DNA from: Rotaria socialis
Lineage: Eukaryota; Rotifera; Eurotatoria; Philodinida; Philodinidae
Assembly: GCA_905331475.1 (NCBI GenBank)
Contig: CAJNYU010004515.1
Span: 1 to 64,000, forward strand
DNA length: 64,000 nt
Reading direction: 5' to 3'
In this document: positions 51,006 through 64,000 of the stretch, one piece after another
Position numbering within the stretch: the first letter of the stretch is position 1
Layout of the letters: every line of letters begins with the position of its first letter
Position numbers and translations under genes: made by a program
Notes under the pieces: model-generated
The model's database searches: none
What the model was told of the DNA's origin: nothing
The model's input: only the letters and a program-made list of their open reading frames with translations

Positions 51006-51100
51006 TGATATTTTGCCTTTCTTTAAATTTTTATTCTGTGATTGTTTGTCATATTTCAATCTTTACAAAACTTGGAATTATTGATAATTTTAGATAAAAA
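51006..51100 (+). promoter_or_regulatory. 95-bp PEX14-mL15 gap with acceptor
   Basis: A T-rich tract ends GATAATTTTAG at 51093, then ATAAAAA and the ATG at 51101. Same arrangement and same AG-ATAAA context as upstream of PEX14. Confidence 0.6.
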
Positions 51101-51801
51101 ATGCCTATTGAACGGGGCCTTCAATATTTAAGGCAAATGCAACGAGTTACTTTAAAAAATTTACCCATGCCTTTGGAAAAAACAGATAAATGGAAACGAG
51201 AACATGTAAATATAATTAAAGTTATTTATTCCATTTGAAAGATTCCTTTTACGTTCTTTCTTTTTAGCCTGATGAAAATACAATGAAAACCATTATGAGT
51301 AAAAAAGGTCCAATATCAAGAAGTGGATTACCACCATATGGTATAGATCCAATTCAAGCGGAAGGACGTCTACCGTGGATATTAACTGTACCAAAAGAAC
51401 CCTATTATGAAGGTGTAGAGTAGGTATTTTGATGAATATGACTTTCCGAGATTATTCTGCGTACTTTTAGAGAAGCACGACAATATTTACCAATATCGTT
51501 ACGTACTCTTCAACGTTTAATTGATCTACGTCGAATTAATCCAGCAAGACCTATTGATTTGCCTGTACTTTGTAATACAAAATTGTTTTCTATTCAACCT
51601 GATCAACGACAATTTGGTTTACAATTAACTGATGAAGTAAATATATTTTAGTTGATTCTATTTCTAAAAGAATTCTCACATGAATGAGTACGCTACTATT
51701 TGCATGATTTAATAGATAATAATCTAAAAAAAGACATTTAATATAGAAAGTGCATTCATTGTATGCCATCTAGAAAGAAAAAACGACTGGTTGAGACACA
51801 T

Positions 51802-51832
<31 letters not shown>

Positions 51833-53038
51833 CAATCAAATCCTTAGGATCTCAAAAGTCATGATAAAATGAAAAATTCAGCTAGAAATAATTAAAATCT
51901 TATCTGAAACTATATTTTCTATGATAATAAATCCCTACATTAAACGAATAAATCCCCTCTGGAAATTTAATCAACTATAGCTTCTAATCTTCGATGATAA
52001 ATCTCGATAAAAAAATCAGTCTCACTGTATTGTATTATTGGACTATGAATAACTCAGTAAATTCGTTGATACTTACGAGGACACGATTCCAATTATTGAT
52101 TCGCTTGAAGTTATTACCATTCAATCGGCCATTATAAGTATACAAAAAAAAGCATCTCTTGATTTAGTTTTCCGGTCTTTTCTCATTGAGTTACACGCGC
52201 GTTCTACTTGGCTTTTTCCCATTGAGACCATCAATGATTAAGTTTAAGTCAAAAATAGACGCTCTGAAAATTTGTATTACAATCCGATGTATTCGTATAA
52301 CAACAAAAGTCTAAAACAGACGCCTTCTCCCTTGAATCTCTAAGCATAGGTTTTCTCGTAGACGTAGAGCTCAAAGGACACAAATCGAATAGAACTCAAT
52401 AATCGAACTACGGAAAATTAAACCAAAAGAGACTTCTTTTTCTTCTTCTATTAATCATTATGATTGATTGAATAGCAATATTCAAAAATGCTTCAGCATA
52501 TGAGAATTTTCTACTGAATATAATTAGTTAATTCAAAGTTTTCTCATCATCATAAAAGACGCAAATTTCATTAATTAAGGGTGCTGATCTATTTTCAACT
52601 CCAATTAACCTTGAAATTCAATGGGTATCAAGTGAAGTAGCAACGGCTGCTATTGAACGGTGTGGTGGCATTTTAACAACACGATATTTTGATCCTGTCT
52701 CTTTATCGGCATTAATTGATGCAAAGAAATTTTTCGAACGTGGTGAACCAATACCACGTTGTGATACACCACCATTGAATGCAATCGAATATTATACAGA
52801 TCCGAAACAACGTGGTTATTTAGCAAATCCTGATTTAATACGTGAAGAACGTCAACGTTTAGCACAAAAATATGGTTATAAATTGCCAGATGCTTCGAAA
52901 TTCTCTCCAATGTTTCATCTTCGAAAAGATCCAAGACAAATTTTTTTTGGTCTTGCGCCTGGTTGGTTAGTTAATCTCAAAGATCAAACCATCCTTAAAC
53001 CAAAAGATAACAAATTTGAAACATTCTATCATTCTTGA
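51101..53038 (+). CDS. MRPL15: Mitochondrial ribosomal protein L15 (mL15/uL15m)
   Basis: Large-subunit protein of the mitochondrial ribosome. The start is MPIERGLQYLRQMQRVTLKN at 51101. Clear family blocks are LPISLRTLQRLIDLRRINPA, RPIDLPVL, QRQFGLQLTDEGADLF, EVATAAIERCGGILTTRYFD, YYTDPKQRGYLANPDLI, LAQKYGYKLPD, and RKDPRQIFFGLAPGWLVNLK near the C-terminus. Oddly, the Gly/Arg/Lys-rich RNA-binding stretch that bL15 proteins carry near residues 40-75 is not evident; that place holds SKKGPISRSGLPPYGIDPIQ. An intron of about 940 bp splits TDE from GAD and holds a CA/TA microsatellite at 51796-51833. Third gene of the cluster. Confidence 0.92.
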
Positions 53039-53254
53039 AATAAAAAAAAAAAATTTATATATCTGGCAATTTTCTAATAAACAACTAATTGTAGAGCAAA
53101 ATAAAAATCAGCCAATGATAATGAGAGAGAGAGAGAGAGAGAGACAGAAAGAGAAAGCTGTACAACATAAAGAATATTTTTCTAAAAACAAACACATAAT
53201 CTGACTGATGTCATTGTTCAATGTTGAATTGTTGGTTAATAGGCATCAAACATT
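53039..53254. other. Convergent 3' gap
   Basis: 216 bp between mL15 and the converging disordered-protein gene. Contains a GA microsatellite at about 53123-53144. Confidence 0.6.
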
Positions 53255-56200
53255 TTACACTTCAAATTCATCAGTCCATTCCACACTATTTCCAAGGAGT
53301 TTATTAACTTTATTCCATTCACGTTCTCGTTCATATTGTGGATCAAGATTAAAGCGTACTTTAGGTCTAAGAATATTCATTGGTGATGTTTGTTGTTCAT
53401 CAATAATATCAAGAGGCTTATTTTGTGCAATTTTCATAATCGAAGGTGGTAATGGTCGATTGGCAGATTGCGTTTGTGTTGTAACTAATGCTGATAAAAG
53501 ATCATTTTCATGCATCATAAATACATCACGATCATTCGTATGCCATAGATTATCATCATTATTATTGTTGTTGTTGTTGTTGAGTTCGTTGTTTTGGGAC
53601 AATTCGAATTCATGTACAAGATCAATTTCACCATTATCAGCACTTTCATCAGATACATTATCATTGGTTGAACTTTGTGTATCATCTTCTTCATAGATAG
53701 TTTGTGGATGTGGTTGAGTAGATAAGATAATATCATTTGTTGTTGATGTACGCAAAGGTGGAGACCGTATCGGAATTTGTATCACATCGCTATTAGCCGA
53801 AGCGAATTTTTCTAACAATGATTCATCATTTTGTTTTCCTAGAGCTAAAAGAAAATGCAGAAAGGAAAATCGTTTGCTTTTGTTTAATTATGATTTTTAA
53901 TACATACAAAGTTTTCTTATTGGTATTGATATAAGATCATCATTAGGATTGATTTGTTCCGTTGAATGAATGGATGGATTAAATAATGATTGATGAATAA
54001 CAATTGGCCTTTGTAATTCTTTTAATTTATATTCATGTATAGAAAATTTTTGTTGATTTAATAATGTACTATCATCATCTTCATCACAGGATGTTTCCGA
54101 TAAAGGTTGATCCAACGATGATGATAACGTATTAAGATGTGGTAACTCGAAATGTTTTACTTCAACATCAGGTGATGAACCAACATTTGGAAAACATTCT
54201 TTTTTATGATGATGATTATTATTATTGAATCTATGATGACTTTGTTGCTGAGTCATATCCCAAAAATGATCATCGACGGGTGATGACATCGGAAGAAAAT
54301 CATCATCCACAAGTACACCGGATGGTTTACTATCGTCATCGAATTCAATACTATTAGAGCTACGTGCTGATGTTATTGTAGCAGTCGATGATGATGATGT
54401 TTCATAAATAGTTCCTGTATTATTTGTAACAATAGGTCGAAGAAGTTCATGTCTACTATTATTATGATGAATCGATTGAAAATCCATGGAACGTGAATGT
54501 CCATTTGTTATAATTGTTGTTGGTCGCTGAATAGAAATCTCGGATTGATAAGCATGTTTTGTAGGTTGTGGTGGAATTCGAATAGGTGTTGAATTACGCA
54601 TTATTTGACGATAGTCACACTTTAGTAAAAAAAAATAGATGTAGAAATAAAATATTACTTTTGTATGTTTAATTGAATTCTATAATTTCGCTAATATTAG
54701 CAATCTCATTATTTTGTCGCTCTCTCTCTCTCTCTGTGTCTTTGTCTATAGTAAGTTAGAAGGAATCGAATCTAGTGTAAGAACGGAACTTATTTTAATA
54801 ATACATGAATAAACCTCGGATATTACATTTTTTGATGATATAGAAAACATTCAATAGTAATTTTTACAAAGCTATTTATATAATAGACAAAAACAAAAAA
54901 ATTGAATGATAGACTTACTACTGTTTCCAAGTCAGATGATAGATTTTTCACCGGTTTAAATACTGTTGGTTGTTGACTATTTTGTATGGGTATATTATTA
55001 TCATTGGTACTATTAAGTATATTCAGATCTGAATAGGTACCATTTTTAATTATATCAGAATCAAGACGATCAATATATGAATTAATTTCATCATTATTAT
55101 CGTACCTTGAACGAATATAATCATCGAATTGTTCAATGGCACTCGTGATTAAATGATTACATGGTTGGTGACTATTCAAACGATCAGCACTTTCTACAGG
55201 CGACGTTACTGTGGTAGTGCTCGAAGCACTATCATCAATGAAGCGGATACGTTCAATTCTTTGCATGAAATCTTTTCGATAAGTCGCTATTACAGGTGTT
55301 ACACTAGAAGATTTTTTCTTTAGTGGATTTCTTGAAAAAAAATTTGCAGATTTTAATAATGACGTGCGATCACTACTATCCGAATCAATTGCATTTGGGT
55401 GATTATTGTTGCTAGTATTATCAGTTGGAAGAGAAGATTTTTTTGTTGATATCGTTTTAATTTCGCATGCAGAATCAATTATTGGCTCAAATTTTTGTGC
55501 TTGTTTTGCAATTGAACTACGACGAAGTGCCGATGAAAATGAAATTCGGCGACGAGGTTCTAAATCGACACAATTACGACCTTTGTCATCGTCACCGGCA
55601 TTTTGACTGCCGACGGCAGTTTTAGTTGTCGATGAGGGGAAAAGCGGATGTGAGTTTAGAGAACGTGAGAGGGGTAAAATAGCATTGAGCGAATATTTAC
55701 GACTATTACGGTCCGATGAATCCTCAATAGTAGAGGCAAGTTCCGATGTTAGCAGTGGCGTTTGATCATCACACTAGAAAAGAAAAGAAAAAGATAAAAA
55801 AAAAGAAGAAAAAAGACGATGATAGTCTCTTTTTCCTATTTCTATTACTGCTTTCTATCTATTTCGAATCTTCAATTATACAAGTACCTACCGTATCATT
55901 TTCGATTGATCTAGTTATTTCATTTCCAGGGACCGGTGACAATAATGATGATGATGCAAGTAATTTAGAGTCTAAAACTATTTGTGTCGGTATTACTTCC
56001 GCGTCCACTGATATCTCATCATTATTCTCTTCTATCTTTTTATTCTGAAGGGAAATCTCAAAATCCTGATGTTGCTCTTGAAAATGATTGGTATCGTTTT
56101 CTTGTAAATATTCACTACTGTGCACCACCGGCGTTGTTGATATTGAATGATGTGTCCTTGGAGCCACTTCGAATCGATGTGATGATGATACGATAATGTT

Positions 56201-56545
56201 GTTTTCAGATGAAATATTAGTACCAGCAGCAGCAGTAGTAGTAGGAGAATTAATTATTTGTTGCTGATTACTTATGGATGTTTTCGTTCTATTAGATTGC
56301 TGACGATTATGATGATTATTTCGTGTTGTAATACATGGTAAACAAAGTTTTCGAAGAGTTGGCGACGACACTTTGATATACCTATTCGATGTTCTATGTC
56401 GTCGTTGTCGTTGATCATGCACGTGACAAACAAGTGAATAACGAACTGTATTTGGACGACACAGTATATGTGGTGGTACCGTGCAGAGGATCAAACGACG
56501 CGATTGGCAATGAATAGAAAGAATTGTTAGAGAGAACGAGGACAC

Positions 56546-56579
<34 letters not shown>

Positions 56580-56861
56580 GTGACAGGTAGTTTATCTTAA
56601 AAAGGATGACATCAATGGCGATGTGCATATAATCCAAACATGTCAATTGACTCGACAACGTTCAACTGCTCTCTGTTCAGCTCGTCGAACGGCATTCTTT
56701 TTTGTGTTCGCATTCTTTTTCATTAACATGACAGCAAGAATCTTTTCTCGTCCTTTACGCTCTCATGGTATTCTGTTCTATTTATGATATTTGTTTCTGT
56801 TGGTTGGCAGAGTGAGCGAGCATAGAAACAGCAACATTAACTACGAGCGAACGAGAGCGAA

Positions 56862-56893
<32 letters not shown>

Positions 56894-57677
56894 TGAGAAG
56901 GAAAGAGCTCAAACAAGAGAATAGCATGTTCCCTCCCTTCTTCTTCTTCGTTTTCTTATTCTTCATCTTTTAGGATTTTGCTAGCTTTCTGGCCGCCTAG
57001 ACATCGCTCATACGCATCATCATCATCATCATCAAAAACGACTCGTCGCTCTCTCTAGCTGTAATGGCACTCGTAGTGTTAGTGGTGCCAGTAGCAGTAG
57101 CAGTAGAGATAGCAGATAGATTCAATTTGTATTAACGAAATCATAAGCCTGCCTGAACACACACACACGCACACATACGTACTGTCGGTGATGACACAAA
57201 GCGCATGCGTGCATCTGTGCTAATGTTATCTGCAGCTATACGATAGAAACGACAGTAACACTAAATACTTTCTATACTTGATTCTTTTGGTGCTGCCGTT
57301 GATGGATATATAGCTTTTGTGACTGACAGTTGATTTTCTCAAACAAATCTGATCTGACTATGACAAGAACAAGGGCAACAAGAAGAAGAAGACAAGAAAA
57401 TCTTGATGATTGTTACACATTGTTAGTAGCAAAAAAAAACACTATTTGATTATTTCGATATAATATCTTTGCTGTACTTGAAATATATATTTAGCAACTA
57501 AATCGAATTTTGATAACTGTCAAAATAGAATAGAAACAGAAAAGAAAAGAAAACGAGCTGTTGTCAAAATGGCTTTTTCTCTTGATTATTTTTATTTTTA
57601 TTTTTATTTTGTTTCTTGCTACCACCGCGCATTTTCATCTTTACAAGAGTGCATATAAACGAGTTTGCGTATAACTA

Positions 57678-57708
<31 letters not shown>

Positions 57709-60700
57709 ATAGGCACGCACAGGAAATTGATTTTCGTCTCTGGACGAATTGACGTCGTTATTCTGTATACATCTGTGTTAAACACACACTAACAACAACG
57801 GTGAACGGATTTTCTTGGCATTCACTCATCCACACAATACAGATATATACATACACAAAACGTGTATACTGATAAACATTATACAAAAAATCGTTTTATT
57901 TGCATTCATCTGTGTCTAGTGTTTCTGTGTTATAGAGATTGACAGTGCCGACATTTGTTTAATCGATCGTTGTTAGCCGAAAAAGAGCACTCTATGAACA
58001 CGCTGATAATGAAATATTGATGAATTCTTATGTGAAAAGAGTTCTGTCAATAGAAAAAAAAATTGATTGTCCTTACAGAAAAAAAGGGAAAACGGCAAAT
58101 ATATCTATATATATACAATCATCATCGAATGACATTGCACCTGCAACCAAAATTATAAATATATATATATGTTTAAATGCTTGAAACGATCCGACACAAA
58201 AAGATAGAGGGATACATTTTCTGTTGCAATATCTAAGATTGTTGATCGTTTATCTTTTCTCATCTTATCACTTAATGCCTATTCTGTTAGGATATATATT
58301 TGGACATGCGCAAATACTTTCAGTACCAACAAACACACACGAGTTAAAACAATTATGTTAGGTTATATAAAGTAAGATAAACAAGTGTATGTGACGCAAA
58401 GTCAAATGATTGACTTGTAATTGCTGTGATATTTATGTAGACTGATGGTTATCTTTTAGGCGGTTTCTTCTTTTTTTTGTGTGAGATGGCGTCTCTTACT
58501 TATCGTTCGTACGGGGATTTTTCTTTAGAAAATAGAAAATAATATTAAGCACAACCTACCCGACTTATTCCGATAGTAGTAAAAGATTTTCGAACAATTG
58601 GTTTTACAGGAATTGATGCATAAGTATTATTTGCATTATTGGATGTTTTGCATGACGATGTCGCATAATTTTGACGAGTGGCAGTAGCAGTAGTTGCTGT
58701 TGCAACTGATGTTGGTGTTAATGATTCTACTGGCAATGGCGACGGAAGAACAGTTGTAGTTGTCGTCTGAGATGAGTAATTACAGCTAGGATTGCTAAAT
58801 CGTTTTATTGAAAACGATGTATTTAACCGTTCGTTCGAATAAATGCCAGGCGTTGGATTGTATTTACGTGTATAATACTAAAAATAAAATTTCGGAAACA
58901 TCAGCATTATTCAACTCCAATTACTAGTATTCACAAATGTAAATACACTCACCATTTATAGCTTTCTTCCAACTAACTCATTTATTTAAGGAACGCAAAG
59001 CTCTAGGTGAATAAGAAAGCCGCCTATATTCTTTTCCTTATCCTTTTTTCTTGCTCTCTCTGAAGTAATAGAACGTCCCAAATGCTCATATATCCTATAT
59101 ACAATCAACAGAGAAATATACATATCGATGCAACTACGTAGCTGATTGCACAACGAACATGTCATCATCAGCATCATCATCATAATCACCGGCGCACACA
59201 CACCACACGTTCATTCTGTCAATGCTGTTGAATATACACGATGATAAAAATTGATTTACTCCTATTTAGCTTCATTCTTAATAGTCAGATGAGAATTGTC
59301 TCTAGAAGAAATGCAAAAAAAAAGAAATTGACTATTAGCTAGTTGGTTAGCATAGTATTCGACATAAAAACGATTCTTAAGAGAAAGCCTGAAGGACATA
59401 AGCAAGAAACAATTGAACAAACAAACCTAAGCTCATGCCATACATCTTTGTGACTTTTTGTTTCACTCTTTGACTCTTCTTTTTCTCGTCTCTCATTACG
59501 ATTGAATGAATAATGGCAAGGTAATCGTTTTGCTACTAGCTTACGTGTTAGAAGGAAATAATAGGAACGCATTGAACCATATAAAGCATGCGAATGTTTG
59601 TAAGAAAGACATATTTTTGATACCTTGCTGCGTTTGTTTGTTGTGTCTACGGTGAAAATATTTCTAGCGATTGAAACACATACCACTTACAATTTAACAG
59701 GATGCATTCATTATCAAGACAACGAATAACAATTGTTCGCAATATCATTACGACGAAAGAGAGACGGAAGGAGAAGAATTTTTTGTCTTGTTCGCTCTTT
59801 GTTACAGTGATGTGACAAATATGAGAGATAGACTTATAAAGAAAGAAACATAGAAAAGCTCAATTCAGGCAAATGATGGGAAACATGCATGCTGCTTTCG
59901 ATTTAGCTTCTTATTTGGAATATACACGCAAAATAAAGACAAGTGATGATGCTAGTATATGCATCGTGTCACGCAAATCCGGAACGGAACATGTTAAATT
60001 TCCGTGATGTTCTTTATTTCAAGGTCGATATAAACATGAGTATATCGAGTGCCTGACTTAAGTTTCTTTCCTTTTTCTGTGATTTTCCTTTATTCATCAT
60101 CTTATTCCACTAAACCGATCGTGATGATTGATATGAATATATTATAAAACAAAAAAAGAATATATATATATATATATATTTATTTATTTATTTATGACAA
60201 GAGGAGCATTTTGTTTTGTAGCTTGAGGCATCCATTGAATCTATTATGAATGATCCAACTGGAAGCTTTATTTCTCACGAAGTATAATATAGCACATCAT
60301 CATTCGTCAATTTGATGATCGATTGATCTACATTTCTTTTTTCTTCTTTTTTTCTAGTTTGTTTACTCTAATCATATCAATAGTTGAGCGACATTGTCGT
60401 TTTCTTTTAAACTAAACAATCATAATTCTATCATTTTTTACAATAATTATCACTAAGATAGTAAATGAGGAAAAAAAGCGCAGACCATATGTATATTGTT
60501 ACATATCTCAAGCGTAATGATGTAATAGAAAAATGTTTCTATCGATATTAGCTTACCAAATAAGTGTATACATATATACATATAGTTAAAAAGAAATTAA
60601 AGATAATCTTAGCTATTTATTTCTTCGTTTCCCGCTTACCTACTTTTTCATAATGATAGATGATATGATTTATTACGATTGATATGTATATCGGAAGGTA

Positions 60701-60901
60701 TAGACTACTTAAGAAATATGTAGCACATTCCATTTTCTATCTCTTAAAAATATAGGCGTAGAGCACTTGATTATAAGAATAGATACAAAAACGGCGGAAG
60801 TATGTTTCTTAAGATCGATTTATTATTTTAGATTTAAGATGTTCGCCCTTAACGCGTGATAATGGTGAAACTATTCATTCGAATGATGATGCATTTGCTA
60901 C

Positions 60902-60932
<31 letters not shown>

Positions 60933-61805
60933 AAAGAGAAGATAGGGAATAGAATGTAGAGAATTTATCGACTGTTTACTGTGGGACAGCACCGTAAAAC
61001 ACATAAGACGAGATGCATACGCATACTCGCACATATACACAATAATAAGCGATGACGGAAGAAATAATGCGTTCGAGAGACTTGACGCTTCCCAATACTA
61101 ATACTTACTGCTCATCATACAAAAAGCCAATAAATAATAATCAGCATTGATAAACAGACACGTCTCTGTTTCTATTCTTGATTTACGAAAAAAAGCGGAA
61201 AGAAAAAAGAAGAAGAAAAGGAAAATAATCGAATGCGCACTAGACCAAAGAGATATCTATTGATTGAACAATATACTAGGCGATTCCTATTTCTATTTGA
61301 CACATGCACACATAGATCATATAAGGTTCTCAAGTCGCCGCATTATAATGTTCCTTGTTCTTGTTCTTTTTCTTTTTTTTTCTTTCATTCTATCTCCAAT
61401 AAGTTTTATGTTTTTGATATTTATTCTATTTCTATAAAATATCGTAAGCAAGTCTAGATCGATGTCTCCTTCATTACTTTTCTTCTTCTTCTTCTTCTTC
61501 TTGGCTCTACAATGAAAGCGACAGCTCTTGATGTTATTGACAGCTCTGGGGCATCAAAGACAGAACAAGTTGCATGCATTCAGGCCTTTCTTTTCCCTCC
61601 TTTTCTTCTTTGTCTATTGAATAGTTATGGATGTCACAGCTGTTTGCACATAAATTGGCCTTGAGTACTTATTTCTTCTTCTTATTTAATGATACTTACA
61701 GTAATACTTCCCCGTCTTGAACTTGATTCCCTATATTTTAAAGCACGATCTCGTATGATGTCAGTCTGTATTCTATTTGCTTCTTGATCGCGACAGGCGT
61801 TTCTA
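53255..61805 (-). CDS. Long disordered phosphoprotein-like gene, 5' end not found
   Basis: Not recognised. Supported exons with plausible splice sites: about 61805-61700 (NACRDQEANRIQTDIIRDRA), 58882-58560 (YNPTPGIYSNERLNTSFSIK), 56378-55890, 55775-54920, 54625-53915 and 53843-53255. Sequence is Ser/Thr/Asn/His-rich with acidic runs. The only ordered-looking parts are the first exon and the extreme C-terminus, PKVRFNLDPQYEREREWNKV then NKLLGNSVEWTDEFEV-stop. KVRF fits the PP1-docking RVxF pattern. Introns of 2.2 and 2.8 kb are exceptional for this window and are rich in microsatellites. Whether the 61.7-kb exon belongs to this gene is inferred from strand and phase only. More 5' exons probably lie outside what could be read. 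Confidence 0.6.
56379..58550. other. 2.2-kb intron/intergenic DNA with microsatellites
   Basis: No coding exon recognised. Holds an AAT array (56546-56580), AG/GTGA runs (56866-56898), a TTTC array (57679-57708) and CA runs near 57160. It may contain an internal promoter. Confidence 0.5.
58890..61699. other. 2.8-kb intron-like DNA with microsatellites
   Basis: No coding exon recognised. Holds a TA array (60160-60179), a GAT array (60902-60932) and a CTT array (61482-61502). Confidence 0.5.
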
Positions 61806-64000
61806 GAATAAGACAAAAAAATTGAAATTGAATATGGGTAGACATATTGACCATAAACGATAATTTTATTAACGAATAGACAATGTTCGGATCGTTCAGG
61901 GGAAAAGTAATGGAACAAAGAAAATGCATTTTGTCTATTTTATCAAATGAACGAAACAAAACATAACAAAGAATGCTTAACAAAGTCAATCGCATTTTCT
62001 AGATGTACGCAATCGCAAAAGAGAAGAGGAGGAAAAAAAGATGCAAGACGAATCATTGGCTTTATTATGTATGACCGAATTAGCATATTATAATAAAGAC
62101 TAAAATTGCATTGATAACATTGTTTCGTCGAGAAAGACAATAACTAATGGTAGCAAGAATGAATCTATTATAACAAAGAATACTCTATGTAAATATTTAT
62201 ATTTTTCATCATAGTAAACAAGAAACATTTACTAATAGTGTTTACTCATGTGCATTAGAGGTCAAGTCTTCATTTTTTTTCGAAAACTTATTCAAGACAG
62301 AAGATAACGATTTCATTTTCTTTGCATTTCTACACAGGAAACTGTACGATTATATACTATTTGATGGTCAGTATTATCTCTATATTACTCGATAGGAATG
62401 GAGCAGTCTTCAATGAGAAGACTTTTTAAAGATGGAATGGACTCAACGAAGCAGCTATTCAAACTAAATGGCCTATTTAAAAGAATGTCATAGTGAAATT
62501 GAAAGAACTCTAAAATAATTTGTTCTCATGAGACAAACGATCATCCGTTTAGATGCAGAAAAACGCAAAGCTAAAAACTATCGATACAATATTCTTTTGT
62601 CGAAATATTGAATTTCTCAAGAATAATCAATCAACGCTACTCGAAACTTTTAGTATGTTCCATAAATCTTCTTATTGATTTGCATACGTCTAAAACTCCA
62701 TTAAAAATTTAGTTAAATATCGATAGTTTTTGTTTTTTAACAATCCTTTTGTTTTCTACGTGGAATATAGTCTCAAGCTACAACTTGAGTTCCTTGATAT
62801 TGTTAAAGAATTCTTCACCGGAAAGAATTATTATTATTATTAGATTCCAAATTAGAGTGTGGTAAAAATTTGTCCGAGATACAATTTCGGAAGTGAATAT
62901 CAGTTTTTTCTTTTATATAGAATATGATAATGACAAAAAAAAATTGCATTTCGTTGATATTTTGTTTCAATCTTCAATTCAGAGAACAACAACAACAATC
63001 ATTTCGTTGTTCGTTCTTCGGATTTTACTGTGGTATGAGTACTCATCGACTTTTTTTAACAGCTCATCATCATTAATGTCTTAAATAACTATTGGTAGGT
63101 TTATAATTGAATTTTGTTTTTGGAAAGTTAATGAAATTGTTATTCTGTGAATAGCACGGGTTATATGGAATTCTATTCTAATCTATTGAACTCTCTCTTC
63201 GTGATCTCAAAGGTTTTTGGATATCGATCAGAAATTTGATTGAGAGATGTCGCTAAATTTAATGAATAATTCTCTCCCGGGTATTCGCTATGACAAAAGC
63301 ACTAGGAGTTATTTGTTGCCGTAAGAGATATCGAAAAATAGTCTTATCCAGTCAGTCTCACCCACATGTGTGCATGATTATTTTAAGCTAATATATATAT
63401 ATATATATATATATATACTAATTACATAAAGTATTTATTTTGATAGCAACCATTTGAATAAGAGAGATTCTACTGCATATTGATTTCCACGGCAAGGTGA
63501 ACGTGACTTTGTATAATAGAAATAGTTTCATGATAAACCTTTTTAATAACCGATGCAAATAATCTTATCTGGGGAAATTCGGCGCATAGAAAATAAATTT
63601 CTTATTATTTATTTATAGTTTTACTTACAATTTTTGTAAACGAACTAAGAATGGAAACAGATAGTCGACTTCTTTCATTGTAGAAAGACTAAATTATAAT
63701 TTTATCATTGTTCACTAGAATAACATAAAATAACTTAAATTATTCATTAAAACTAATGTTCGAAATGCGTTTTTTTAATTTTTTTTTATATTGCAAGAAG
63801 CTAAATGAGATAACATTTATAGCAGTTTCTATTAAGAATAGAGCTCTGGCAAAATATATTATTCACACTTGAGAAACGTTACTTTTCAACGAGAAAGTTC
63901 TTAAAAAGTTGTCGGATGAAGTTAAATTGTTCTTTTTTATTTCATTATTTTATTCTATTCATTACTTCTTTTTCTTTATAAAACTATGCATCTGTTCTGA
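61806..64000. other. Terminal non-coding stretch
   Basis: AT-rich, with a 28-bp TA array at 63390-63417. No frame has a recognisable motif. It may hold 5' exons or the promoter of the disordered-protein gene. Confidence 0.5.

Noticed and set aside
53208..56196. Plus-strand and alternative minus frames over the disordered gene
   Set aside because: Mirror frames of low-complexity Ser/Asn codons; no independent support.
1..64000. CRISPR array, tRNA or rRNA genes
   Set aside because: No regularly spaced identical repeats, and no cloverleaf or rRNA core sequence noticed on either strand. A tRNA scan would be needed to exclude tRNAs.

Overview
The window is nuclear DNA of a small animal, most likely a bdelloid rotifer. 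It is AT-rich, and most genes have many short GT-AG introns of about 50-90 bp. The gene content is metazoan (NPL4, WIPI, SLC7-type transporters, ADSS, ELP5, PEX14, mL15, a sushi-domain protein). A plant-style PPR-DYW gene is also present; such genes are otherwise known mainly from land plants, a few protists and bdelloids. Species cannot be named from the sequence alone. There is one 100-base assembly gap (29993-30092) and one isolated N (41077).

Layout. 0.7-4.4 kb, minus: a PPR-E-DYW gene broken by a 290-bp MITE and an in-frame stop. 4.8-5.5 kb: a palindromic hAT-like element with a second, perfectly flanked MITE nested in it. 8.9-9.5 kb: remnant of a non-LTR reverse transcriptase. 10.1-15.0 kb, minus: NPL4 followed after about 120 bp by a WIPI/Atg18 gene. 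16.4-20.0 kb, plus: a secreted protein of ten sushi/CCP modules, with a signal-peptide exon at 16359. 20.1-25.9 kb, minus: two tandem SLC7-type amino-acid transporters, the second carrying an intronic MITE with a perfect 69-bp hairpin. 28.4-43.0 kb, minus: adenylosuccinate synthetase, split by a 12.7-kb intron that holds a decayed Ty3/Gypsy element, a hAT element inserted in its tail, a 1.45-kb inverted-repeat element and the gap. 43.3-48.1 kb, minus: a zinc-finger/RGG protein with a hAT-type MITE in an intron. 48.5-53.0 kb, plus: ELP5, PEX14 and mitochondrial ribosomal protein L15, packed head to tail. 53.3-61.8 kb, minus: a long, mostly disordered protein with long introns. The last 2 kb show no recognisable gene.

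How it fits together. Two clusters (NPL4-WIPI; ELP5-PEX14-mL15) have gaps of 55-120 bp, too short for ordinary promoters. In each gap a pyrimidine-rich AG acceptor lies just upstream of the next ATG. This is what operons resolved by spliced-leader trans-splicing look like. The other theme is mobile DNA: at least five inverted-repeat families sit in introns, in intergenic DNA, or in one case inside a coding exon, with target duplications readable at several sites.
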